A stretch of 8,095 nt of DNA from contig JAICUS010000259.1 in the NCBI GenBank assembly GCA_025935735.1, forward strand, positions 1 to 8,095. Direction: 5' to 3'. This document shows, piece after piece, positions 1 through 6,168 of the stretch. Numbering within the stretch: the stretch's first letter is position 1; the number at the start of each line of letters is the position of its first letter. Both the position numbers and the translations under genes were made by a program. The notes beneath the pieces are model-generated. The model was not told the origin of the DNA, ran no database searches, and saw only the letters and a list, made by a program, of their open reading frames with translations. The DNA is from Solirubrobacteraceae bacterium. Lineage in GTDB: Bacteria; Actinomycetota; Thermoleophilia; Solirubrobacterales; Solirubrobacteraceae.

Positions 1-1
1 C

Positions 2-460
2 GGGGTCGTCATCCAGGCGCGCCCCGATGTGGCCGGGCGCGCGGCGCGGCTGCTCGGCCGGCTCGAGGCCGCCGCGGAGGACGGCCGCGGGCCGGCGGTG
101 TGCCTGCACGGCGACGCCAACCTGCGCAACGCGATCCTGCTCGGCGACGGCCGGGTCGGGCTGATCGACCTCGAGCACGTGTCCGCCGGACCGGCCGCGG
201 CGGACCTCGGCCAGCTGCTCGCGGGGCTGCTCCTGCGCGCCGACGGGGAGGCCGCGGGCGCCGCGCTGCTCGCCGGCTACGCCCGCGTCGCGCCGCCGCC
301 GGGCCCCGCGGCGCTGCGCTGGCACACCGCGGCGTCCGCACTCGCCCGGGTCGCGCTGCCGGCGGTCGGCCGCGTGCGGCGAGACACGCTCGCCCGGCTG
401 CCCGAGCTGCTGGACACCGCCGCCGGGCTCCTCGCCACGCGAACGGCGGTGGCGGCATGA
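2..460 (+). CDS. APH-like phosphotransferase, C-terminal part (5' end outside window)
   Basis: This is the C-terminal part of a kinase of the aminoglycoside phosphotransferase/choline kinase (protein-kinase-like) fold. The frame is open from base 2, so the true start lies upstream; a GTG at 29 is in frame but would leave out the N-lobe and is unlikely to be the start. The catalytic loop reads HGDANLRN (codons 107-130), the family's HGDxxxxN with catalytic Asp and metal-binding Asn. The metal-binding Asp follows in LIDLEH (codon 167), which stands for the DFD/DFG position. The rest is Ala/Leu-rich helix, as in APH C-lobes. The substrate cannot be read; small-molecule phosphorylation (sugar, amino alcohol or aminoglycoside) is the family range. 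The stop overlaps the start of the glycosyltransferase in an ATGA, so the two are probably translationally coupled. A second, divergent domain of this fold lies in the ABC fusion two genes downstream. Confidence 0.82.
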   Translation, partial: GVVIQARPDVAGRAARLLGRLEAAAEDGRGPAVCLHGDANLRNAILLGDGRVGLIDLEHVSAGPAAADLGQLLAGLLLRADGEAAGAALLAGYARVAPPPGPAALRWHTAASALARVALPAVGRVRRDTLARLPELLDTAAGLLATRTAVAA

Positions 461-1608
461 AACCCGCGCTGCTCTTCTACTGCCAGCACTCGGTGGGACT
501 CGGGCACCTGATGCGCTCCTACGCGCTGTGCGCGCGGCTGGCCGAGCGCTTCCGGGTCGTGCTGCTGTGCGGCGGCGAGCTGCCCGCCGGCATCCCGGCG
601 CCCCCGGGCGTGGAGATCGTCGCGCTGCCGCCGCTGGGCGTCGCGGGCGGGCGGTTCGGCAGCCGCGACCGCCGGCTGAGCACCGAGCGCGCCTGGGCGC
701 TGCGCTCCGAGCGCATCCAGGCCGCACTCCGCGAGACCCGCCCGGCGGTCGTGCTCGTCGAGCTGTTCCCGTTCGGCCGAGCGAAGTTCGCCCGCGAGCT
801 CGTCCCGCTCCTGCGCGCCGCCCGGGCGATGGGCGCGTTCACCGCCTGCAGCCTCCGCGACATCCTCGTCAGCTCCCGCGTCGACCAGCGCGCCCACGAC
901 GACCGCGCCCGCGCGCTGGCCGACGCCCACCTCGACGCCGTTCTCGTCCACTGCGATCCCGGCTTCGCCCGCCTCGAGGACACCTTCACCCCGACCCACC
1001 CGCTCCGCACTCCGATCCACTACACGGGCTTCGTCACGAACCTAAAGCGCTCTGTCCCCCCAGGCGCCACGCCCTTAAAGGGGACAGTCCCCTTTAGAAA
1101 GCGCGAGCCGGTCCTCGTCGTCTCCGCGGGCGGCGGCCGGGTGGGCGAACCCCTGCTGCGTGCAGCGATTTCGGCACATCCGGTCGGCGGTCTGCGCATG
1201 CGCGCGATCGCCGGCCCGCTGATGCCCGAGCAGGCGTTCGCGAAGTTAAAGGGGACTGTCCCCGCCGGGGTTGAGCTGGTGCGGTGCGTCCCTGATCTGG
1301 GCGCTGAGCTGGGGCGGGCGCGGGCGTCGCTGAGCCAGTGCGGTTACAACACCGCGCTCGAGATCGTCCGTACCGGGGTCCCGGCGCTGGTGATGCCCTA
1401 CGCGCCTGAAGGGGAGGACGAGCAGACGCGCCGCGCGCGCAGGCTGGCGGCGCGCGGCGCGCTGCTCGTACACGACGGGCGCGAGCCGCTGCGGCGCGCG
1501 CTCGAGCGGCTCCTCGACTTCACGCCCGCCACGGCCGCGCTCGACCTGGACGGCGCCCGCCGGACGACCGAGCTGCTGTGGGACCTGCGACCGGTGCTGG
1601 CGGCATGA
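457..1608 (+). CDS. MurG-like GT-B glycosyltransferase
   Basis: A 383-residue predicted glycosyltransferase of the GT-B fold, resembling the MurG/GT28-like group of predicted glycosyltransferases. The N-terminal domain starts with a beta strand followed by the glycine loop SVGLGHLMRS (G14-x-G16-H17). The C-terminal nucleotide-sugar-binding domain begins near residue 217 (VLVVSAGGGRVGEPLL) and carries SQCGYNTALE (293-302), VPALVMPY and GEDEQ (319-323), the donor-binding region of such enzymes. Donor and acceptor are unknown; no membrane segment or signal peptide is visible, so a cytosolic or membrane-peripheral role before export is likely. The ATG at 457 is chosen because it forms an ATGA overlap with the upstream kinase and puts the strand and glycine loop at the N-terminus; the frame is open further upstream, but only as out-of-frame reading of the kinase gene. 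Three short palindromic repeats lie in frame inside the gene, two in the interdomain linker (residues 196-213) and one in a C-domain loop (264-269). Confidence 0.88.
   Translation: MKPALLFYCQHSVGLGHLMRSYALCARLAERFRVVLLCGGELPAGIPAPPGVEIVALPPLGVAGGRFGSRDRRLSTERAWALRSERIQAALRETRPAVVLVELFPFGRAKFARELVPLLRAARAMGAFTACSLRDILVSSRVDQRAHDDRARALADAHLDAVLVHCDPGFARLEDTFTPTHPLRTPIHYTGFVTNLKRSVPPGATPLKGTVPFRKREPVLVVSAGGGRVGEPLLRAAISAHPVGGLRMRAIAGPLMPEQAFAKLKGTVPAGVELVRCVPDLGAELGRARASLSQCGYNTALEIVRTGVPALVMPYAPEGEDEQTRRARRLAARGALLVHDGREPLRRALERLLDFTPATAALDLDGARRTTELLWDLRPVLAA
1042..1060. repeat. Diverged copy of the GGGGAC/GTCCCC palindromic repeat
   Basis: CTAAAGCGCTCTGTCCCCC matches the consensus TTAAAGGGGACTGTCCCC with a few substitutions in the left arm, so the palindrome is decayed while the right arm is kept. 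It is read in frame as LKRSVPP (glycosyltransferase residues 196-202). Confidence 0.5.
1075..1096. repeat. Intact palindromic repeat inside the glycosyltransferase gene
   Basis: A perfect inverted repeat with ten-base arms, TAAAGGGGAC (1076-1085) and GTCCCCTTTA (1087-1096), around a single A. It begins 33 bases after the diverged copy and is read in frame as LKGTVPF (residues 207-213). It is clearly richer in A/T at its ends than the surrounding gene. Confidence 0.8.
1246..1263. repeat. Third copy of the palindromic repeat, right flank lost
   Basis: TTAAAGGGGACTGTCCCC keeps the six-base arms GGGGAC (1251-1256) and GTCCCC (1258-1263) around a T, but lacks the right-hand TTTA. It is read as LKGTVP (residues 264-269), the same frame as the other two copies, in a loop of the C-terminal domain. 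Confidence 0.75.
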
Positions 1609-4406
1609 GCGGCGGCTCCCGGGTCCTGCGGCCGTACGTCCTGCGCCAGTGGCGCGCGCTGGCCGGCGCCGGCGCGGCCAGCGGCGTGCTCGCGGCGGCC
1701 GACCTGGCCAAGCCGTGGCCGCTCGCGCTGATCGTCGACCACATCTTCACCCACCGGACGCCGCCGTTCCGCCTGGGCGAGGAGGACATCGAGCTGCTCG
1801 CCGGCGTGACCGCGCTGATCCTCGCCATCTCGGTGGCCGAGTCGCTGGCCAACTACTTCGCCGACCTGTGGCTGCAGAGCGCGGGCGAGCGGATCACGCA
1901 CGAGCTGCGGGTGGCGATCTACGACCACCTGCAACGGCTCTCGCTGGCCTTCCACCAGCGCAGCCAGAAGGGCGACCTGCTCACCCGCGTGACCGGCGAC
2001 GTCAGCGCGATGGGCAACCTCTTCTCCGACACGCTCGGCGAGATGGTCCAGTCGGCGCTGCTGTCCATCGGCATGACCGCGGTGCTGATCTGGATCGACC
2101 CCGTGCTGGCGCTGTTCGGGCTGGTCACCGCGCCGCTGCTGGTCACGCTGAGCTGGGTCTTCCGCCGCCGGGTCCGCGAGCGCGCGCGCCGGCAGCGCCG
2201 CCACGAGGGGGACCTGGCGTCGGTGGCCAACGAGGCGCTGTCCGCGATGGCCGTGGTGAAGGCGTTCGGGGCGGAGACGCTGGAGGCCGAGCGGGTGCGG
2301 TCGCGGTCGGAGCAGCGCATGGGCGCCGGCGTCGAGGTGGCCCGCCTGCAGGCCGGCTTCGACGGCACGGTCGGCGTGCTGCGCGCGCTCTCCACCGCGC
2401 TCGTGACGATCGCCGGCGTCGTCCGCGTCGCCCACGGCGACCTCTCCCCCGGCGACCTGATCGTGTTCGTCTCCTACACGCGCAAGGCGCACAGCCCGAT
2501 GCGCAGCTTCGCCCGCGAGGCGAGCAAGCTCACCGCCGCACTCGCCCGCGCCGACCGCGTGGCCGAGATCCTCAGCGAGGACGAGGTGCTCGAGGAGCGC
2601 CCGGACGCCTACGCCGGCCCCCGCGCGCGCGGCGACGTCGAACTCGACGGCGTCAGCTTCGCCTACGCCGGCGAGCGGCCCGCGCTGGACGGCGTCAGCC
2701 TGCGCATCCCGGCGGGGAAGCGGGTCGCGCTCACCGGCGCGTCCGGTGCCGGCAAGTCGACCCTGTCCGCGCTCGTCGCCCGCTTCTACGACCCCACCGA
2801 CGGCCGCGTGACCATCGACGGCCGCGACGCCCGCGACTGCTCGCTCGCCTGGCTGCGCCGGCAGGTGGCGGTCGTCCTGCAGGACACCGTGCTGTTCAGC
2901 GGCACGGTGCGCGAGAACATCGCCTACGGGACGGACGCCACCCCGGCGGAGATCGAGGACGCCGCGAAGGCCGCCGCCGCGCACGACTTCATCCGCGCGC
3001 TGCCGAAGGGCTACGACACCGAGCTCGGCCCGCAGGGCGTCGGCCTCTCGGGTGGGCAGCGCCAGCGCATCGGCATCGCCCGCACGCTGCTGCGCAACCC
3101 GCCGATCATCGTCCTCGACGAGCCGACGACCGCGCTCGACCGCGAGGCCGAGGCGCAGGTGCTGGCCGGCCTGGACCGCCTGATGCGCGGCCGGACGTGC
3201 CTGCTGATCACCCACTCGCCGCGGCTCGCCCGCACCGCCGACGAGATCGTCGAGCTGGCCGGCGGGCAGATCGTCGACAGGCGCGCGCCGAAGCGCCCCA
3301 GGCTGCCGCAGCTCGAGCGGCTGCTCGACCCCGCGACAGCGGGACGGATACTCGCCCGCTCGCGAGACACCGAACCGCGCGAGGCGCGAATCGTCCGGGT
3401 CGCCTTCAAGCCCGGCGAGCGGCTCGACGTCCACGTGCGCGCGGCCGCCGGCGAGGCCGTCATCACCGCCGAGCCGGGCGCCGACCTGCCGGCGCAGGTG
3501 CGCGCCTGGAACCGCCGCGAGGCGACCTACGACGCCGACGAGGACGTGCTCGTCACCTGGCTGCCGTTCGACCCGCGGCTGCCCGGCCTGTCCGCCCACC
3601 CCGACGGGCTGGCCCGCCGCCTCGCGCTCGACGAGCCCGGCGAGCCGCGGCTCACCCGCTATAAGCCGCGAGGCCGCGCCGTCCTGCGCTGGGGCGATCA
3701 CGTGCTCAAGGCCTACGGGCACCGCGGCCAGTTCGAGGCCGCCGTGGCCGGCCTGCGCGCCGCCACGCACACGCCGCTGCCCACCGCCGCCTTCGAGGCC
3801 GCCCTGCCCGACCTGCGGCTGACCATGCAGCGCGCCGTGCCCGGCGAGCTCCCGCCGGACGCCCGCGCGGTGGCCGGCGAGGCGGGCGAGGCTGTGGCGG
3901 CCCTGCAGCGCACGACGCTCGACCGCCTCGAAGCCGCGCCGCCCGAGCGCCAGCTCGCCTCCGCGCGCCGCAAGGCGCAGCTGATCGCCGCCGTCGCCCC
4001 CGAGCTGCGCACGCTGACCGAGCCGCTGACGCACCGGCTGGAAAGCACGCTCCCGCGCATGCAGCCGCTGCGCCCCGCCCACGGCGACTTCCACGCCGAC
4101 CAGCTGCTGGTCGGCCAGGACCGCCTCTCGGTGGTCGACTTCGACTCGCTCTGCCTCGCGCCCGCGGCGCTCGACCTCGCCACCTACGCGGCGGATGTCG
4201 TGCGCGGCCGGCCCGAGGACAACGACACGCTGCACGCCGTGCTGGAGCCGCTGCTCGCCGGCTACGGCACGCGTCCGGAGGCGCTCGAGTGGCATCTGGC
4301 CACGGCGATCCTCACCCGGGCGGCCCACCCGTTCCACCGCCAGGCCCCCGGCTGGCGCGAGCGCATGGAAGCGATGGTCACGATCGCGGAGGCGACCCTT
4401 GGCTGA
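1605..4406 (+). CDS. ABC exporter half-transporter fused to APH/maltokinase-like kinase domain
   Basis: A 933-residue fusion. Residues 1-320 form a type I ABC exporter transmembrane domain, with hydrophobic stretches near 17-50, 65-90, 150-190 and 255-295. Residues 347-560 form a complete ATPase domain: Walker A GASGAGKST (378-386, K384), Q-loop Gln426, signature LSGGQ (481-485), Walker B IIVLDE (D505, catalytic E506) and switch His537. An ordinary half-transporter of the MsbA/MDR type would end near 570-600. Here about 365 residues follow: a linker/N-lobe with RYKPRGRAVLRWGDHVLKAYG (candidate ATP-binding K702), then HGDFHADQ (826-833) and VVDFDSL (D845, D847), the catalytic loop and metal site of an APH-type kinase. 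Gln stands where Asn is usual, as in maltokinases. The exporter should dimerise in the inner membrane, with both ATPase and kinase domains cytosolic. The ATG at 1605 overlaps the upstream stop in ATGA; an in-frame start at 1578 would add only nine residues. The transported substrate is unknown. Confidence 0.9.
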   Translation: MSGGSRVLRPYVLRQWRALAGAGAASGVLAAADLAKPWPLALIVDHIFTHRTPPFRLGEEDIELLAGVTALILAISVAESLANYFADLWLQSAGERITHELRVAIYDHLQRLSLAFHQRSQKGDLLTRVTGDVSAMGNLFSDTLGEMVQSALLSIGMTAVLIWIDPVLALFGLVTAPLLVTLSWVFRRRVRERARRQRRHEGDLASVANEALSAMAVVKAFGAETLEAERVRSRSEQRMGAGVEVARLQAGFDGTVGVLRALSTALVTIAGVVRVAHGDLSPGDLIVFVSYTRKAHSPMRSFAREASKLTAALARADRVAEILSEDEVLEERPDAYAGPRARGDVELDGVSFAYAGERPALDGVSLRIPAGKRVALTGASGAGKSTLSALVARFYDPTDGRVTIDGRDARDCSLAWLRRQVAVVLQDTVLFSGTVRENIAYGTDATPAEIEDAAKAAAAHDFIRALPKGYDTELGPQGVGLSGGQRQRIGIARTLLRNPPIIVLDEPTTALDREAEAQVLAGLDRLMRGRTCLLITHSPRLARTADEIVELAGGQIVDRRAPKRPRLPQLERLLDPATAGRILARSRDTEPREARIVRVAFKPGERLDVHVRAAAGEAVITAEPGADLPAQVRAWNRREATYDADEDVLVTWLPFDPRLPGLSAHPDGLARRLALDEPGEPRLTRYKPRGRAVLRWGDHVLKAYGHRGQFEAAVAGLRAATHTPLPTAAFEAALPDLRLTMQRAVPGELPPDARAVAGEAGEAVAALQRTTLDRLEAAPPERQLASARRKAQLIAAVAPELRTLTEPLTHRLESTLPRMQPLRPAHGDFHADQLLVGQDRLSVVDFDSLCLAPAALDLATYAADVVRGRPEDNDTLHAVLEPLLAGYGTRPEALEWHLATAILTRAAHPFHRQAPGWRERMEAMVTIAEATLG
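4388..4392 (+). promoter_or_regulatory. Ribosome binding site for the epimerase TTG start
   Basis: GGAGG lies six bases before the TTG at 4399 and inside the last codons of the ABC-kinase gene. It decides the TTG start, which also places the Rossmann glycine motif at the usual distance from the N-terminus. Confidence 0.7.
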
Positions 4407-5403
4407 TGCCCTTGTCACTGGCTGCGCCGGCTTCATCGGCTCGCACCTCACCGAGTCGCTGCTCGCGGACGGGCACACCGTCATCGGCGTCGACTGCTTC
4501 AACGACAACTACCGGCGCGAGGACAAGCGGGCCAACCTGGAGGCGGCGCTGCAGCACGACGACTTCCGGCTCGTCCCGGACGACCTGGTGAGCGCCGACC
4601 TGCCGGCGCTGCTCGCCGAGTGCGACGTCGTCTACCACCTGGCCGGCGAGCCCGGCGTGCGCGCGAGCTGGGGCCGGCGCTTCGACCGCTACACGCACCA
4701 CAACGTCGCCGCCACCCAGCGCCTGCTCGAGGCGGCCCGCGGCCGGCCCGGGCTGCGCGTCGTCTACGCGTCCTCCTCGTCGGTCTACGGCGACGCGCTC
4801 GCGCTGCCCACGCGCGAGGACGTCACGCCGCGGCCGCTGTCCCCCTACGGCGTGACCAAGCTGGCCGCTGAGCACATGTGCGGCCTCTACCGCGAGGAGC
4901 ACGGCCTCGACACCGTGTCACTGCGCTACTTCTCCGTCTACGGCCCGCGCCAGCGCCCGGACATGGCGTTCCGGCGCTTCTGCGAGGCCGTGGTCGCCGG
5001 CCGGCCGATCGAGCTCTTCGGCGACGGCCGCCAGACCCGCGACTTCACCTACGTGGCCGACATCGTGGCCGCGACGCGGGCGGCCGGCGAGGGCCGGGCG
5101 TCCGGCGTGCTCAACGTGGGCGGCGGCGGGGCGGTCAGCCTCAATCGCACGCTCGAGCTGCTGGCCGGGATCGCCGGGCGCCCGCTGGACGTGCGGCGCG
5201 GCGCGCGCGAGTCCGGCGACGTGCAGGACACCGGCGCGGACATCTCCCGCGCCCGCGCGCGGCTCGGCTACGCGCCGGCCACCACCGTCGCGGACGGGCT
5301 GGCCGCCGAGTTCGACTGGGTGCTCAGCGCACCTGCAGAACGTCGAGCTCGAACCCGGCGCTCAGCCCCTGCAGCAGCAGGAAGCGCGGGTTGGACTGGG
5401 TGA
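4399..5403 (+). CDS. NAD-dependent nucleotide-sugar epimerase (extended SDR)
   Basis: A 334-residue extended short-chain dehydrogenase/reductase of the UDP-glucose/UDP-glucuronate 4-epimerase group. The N-terminus reads LVTGCAGFIGSH, giving the NAD-binding GxxGxxG (G8, G11, G14), with Asp32 ending strand 2 for the adenosine ribose. The active site has the serine run YASSSSVYG (S125-S128) and YGVTK (Y150, K154). RYFSVYGPRQRPD (176-188) and FGDGRQTRDFTYVADI are typical of sugar-nucleotide epimerases. The segment FNDNYRREDKRANL after Asp32 resembles UDP-glucuronate 4-epimerases more than GalE, but the exact sugar cannot be settled. It probably supplies an activated sugar to the upstream glycosyltransferase. 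The start is a TTG that overlaps the ABC gene by eight bases and has a good GGAGG. The family fold would end near EFDWVLS (304-310); the last 24 residues are Arg/Ala-rich and lie wholly over the convergent phosphatase gene, so the tail is probably run-on sequence. Confidence 0.9.
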   Translation: MADALVTGCAGFIGSHLTESLLADGHTVIGVDCFNDNYRREDKRANLEAALQHDDFRLVPDDLVSADLPALLAECDVVYHLAGEPGVRASWGRRFDRYTHHNVAATQRLLEAARGRPGLRVVYASSSSVYGDALALPTREDVTPRPLSPYGVTKLAAEHMCGLYREEHGLDTVSLRYFSVYGPRQRPDMAFRRFCEAVVAGRPIELFGDGRQTRDFTYVADIVAATRAAGEGRASGVLNVGGGGAVSLNRTLELLAGIAGRPLDVRRGARESGDVQDTGADISRARARLGYAPATTVADGLAAEFDWVLSAPAERRARTRRSAPAAAGSAGWTG

Positions 5404-6079
5404 GCCGGTAGGCCTGCACGCTGCTCGCGCCCGCCCGGATGAGCAGGTGGAAGCCGAGTTGCTGGGTGTGCTCGCGGGTGCCGGGATGGCCGTCGGAGGC
5501 CAGGCAGTAGGCGCGGCCGTTGCGCACCAGGTCGAGGGCCATCTCCTGCGCGTCCAGGCCGTGGTTGCCGAGCAGCGAGCTGACGTTGACCTGCAGCAGC
5601 GCGCCGCGCTCGAGCAGGCCGGGCAGGCGCTCGTGGCCGCCGGCCGCGCGCTCGGGGTGGGCGAGCAGGACGCCGTAGCCGAGGTCCCACAGCCGCTCGG
5701 CAGCCGCCTCGAAGTCGTCCTCCAGGCCCGCGAACGGGCACTCGAGCAGCAGCCAGCGCGCGCCGGGCGGGCCTTGCGCGACCAGCTCGAGCTGCTCCGG
5801 GGCGAGCGCCAGCGCGTCGTCGTGCGCCAGCTCGCCGCCGCCGTGCACCCGGACGCTCAGCCCGGCCCGGTCGATCTCGTCCTGGACGTCCTCGCGCAGC
5901 GGGGCCAGGTCCTCCAGCGGGACGCGCGGGAAGTGCGCGCGCTTGATGTGCGGCGTGCAGGCCACGTCGCGCACGCCCTCGGCGTGCAGGCGGCGGGCGT
6001 GCCGCAGGGTTTCCTCCATCGTCTTCGCCCCGTCGTCGATGCCGGGCAGGAGGTGGAGATGCAGATCCACGTATGACAC
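5324..6079 (-). CDS. PHP-domain protein-tyrosine phosphatase, CpsB/YwqE type
   Basis: A 251-residue member of the polymerase-and-histidinol-phosphatase (PHP) family, CpsB/CapC/YwqE branch, metal-dependent phosphatases that act on the tyrosine kinases controlling capsule and exopolysaccharide synthesis. Visible signatures in order are DLHLHLLPGIDDG (5-17), ACTPH (40-44), GGELAHDD (81-88, replacing the usual GAE-type segment), LLLECPF (110-116), LLAHPERA (138-145), LQVNVSSLLGNHG (162-174) and ASDGH (194-198). The histidines and acidic residues for a tri-metal site all seem present, and the length is normal for the family. Two GTG starts are possible: 6079 (VSYVDLHLH) and 6070 (MDLHLH), the second matching typical family starts and leaving an AGGG 11 bases upstream. 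Longer starts would run into the divergent regulator. No partner tyrosine kinase lies in the window. The gene converges on and overlaps the epimerase. Confidence 0.88.
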   Translation of the reverse strand: MSYVDLHLHLLPGIDDGAKTMEETLRHARRLHAEGVRDVACTPHIKRAHFPRVPLEDLAPLREDVQDEIDRAGLSVRVHGGGELAHDDALALAPEQLELVAQGPPGARWLLLECPFAGLEDDFEAAAERLWDLGYGVLLAHPERAAGGHERLPGLLERGALLQVNVSSLLGNHGLDAQEMALDLVRNGRAYCLASDGHPGTREHTQQLGFHLLIRAGASSVQAYRLTQSNPRFLLLQGLSAGFELDVLQVR

Positions 6080-6159
6080 GGCCCTATGTGCTAGCAGGGC
6101 TTTTGCGCGGACCGGACGGGCGGTCACGCCGGCGTCACATCCCCTAATGTAGTGTTTGC
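6080..6159. promoter_or_regulatory. Divergent intergenic region between phosphatase and MarR regulator
   Basis: These 80 bases separate the two divergent starts and must hold both promoters. The stretch is more AT-rich than the genes beside it around 6083-6106 and 6137-6160. It holds a TAATGT box (6145-6150), the left arm of the operator-like repeat at 6156-6168, and a 10-base self-complementary ACGCCGGCGT (6126-6135). No convincing -35 is visible for either direction. Confidence 0.55.
6145..6150 (+). promoter_or_regulatory. Probable -10 element for the MarR-MFS operon
   Basis: TAATGT fits the TANNNT pattern of an actinobacterial -10 box and ends nine bases before the ATG at 6160. Transcription would then begin at or very close to the start codon, giving a leaderless or nearly leaderless mRNA. 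This agrees with the lack of any Shine-Dalgarno sequence before 6160. Confidence 0.45.
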
Positions 6160-6168
6160 ATGGTGCAA
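6156..6168. promoter_or_regulatory. Candidate MarR operator (TTGCA-N3-TGCAA inverted repeat)
   Basis: Perfect five-base arms TTGCA and TGCAA surround the spacer TGG. The ATG start of the MarR gene sits at the end of the left arm. MarR-family dimers typically bind short inverted repeats of this kind over their own promoter, so autorepression is the likely role; binding here would cover the transcription start region. Confidence 0.55.

Noticed and set aside
100..456. Upstream extension of the glycosyltransferase frame to base 100
   Set aside because: The extra sequence is Arg/Ala-rich out-of-frame reading of the kinase gene, while the ATG at 457 gives the proper N-terminal strand and glycine loop.
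1398..4508. A very long open frame on the minus strand across the ABC-kinase gene
   Set aside because: It is rich in Arg, Gly, Ala, His and Gln with no recognisable fold, and mirrors the codon bias of the well-supported plus-strand gene. Long antisense frames are expected at this GC content.
6081..6104. GCCCT/AGGGC hairpin followed by TTTT, resembling a terminator on the plus strand
   Set aside because: The stem is only five bases with a ten-base loop, and no plus-strand gene ends just upstream. It lies between divergent promoters, so a chance repeat is more likely.
6126..6135. Self-complementary ACGCCGGCGT in the divergent promoter region
   Set aside because: Ten-base GC-rich palindromes arise often by chance in this composition. 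It has no second copy nearby and is not placed like the stronger repeat at 6156-6168.
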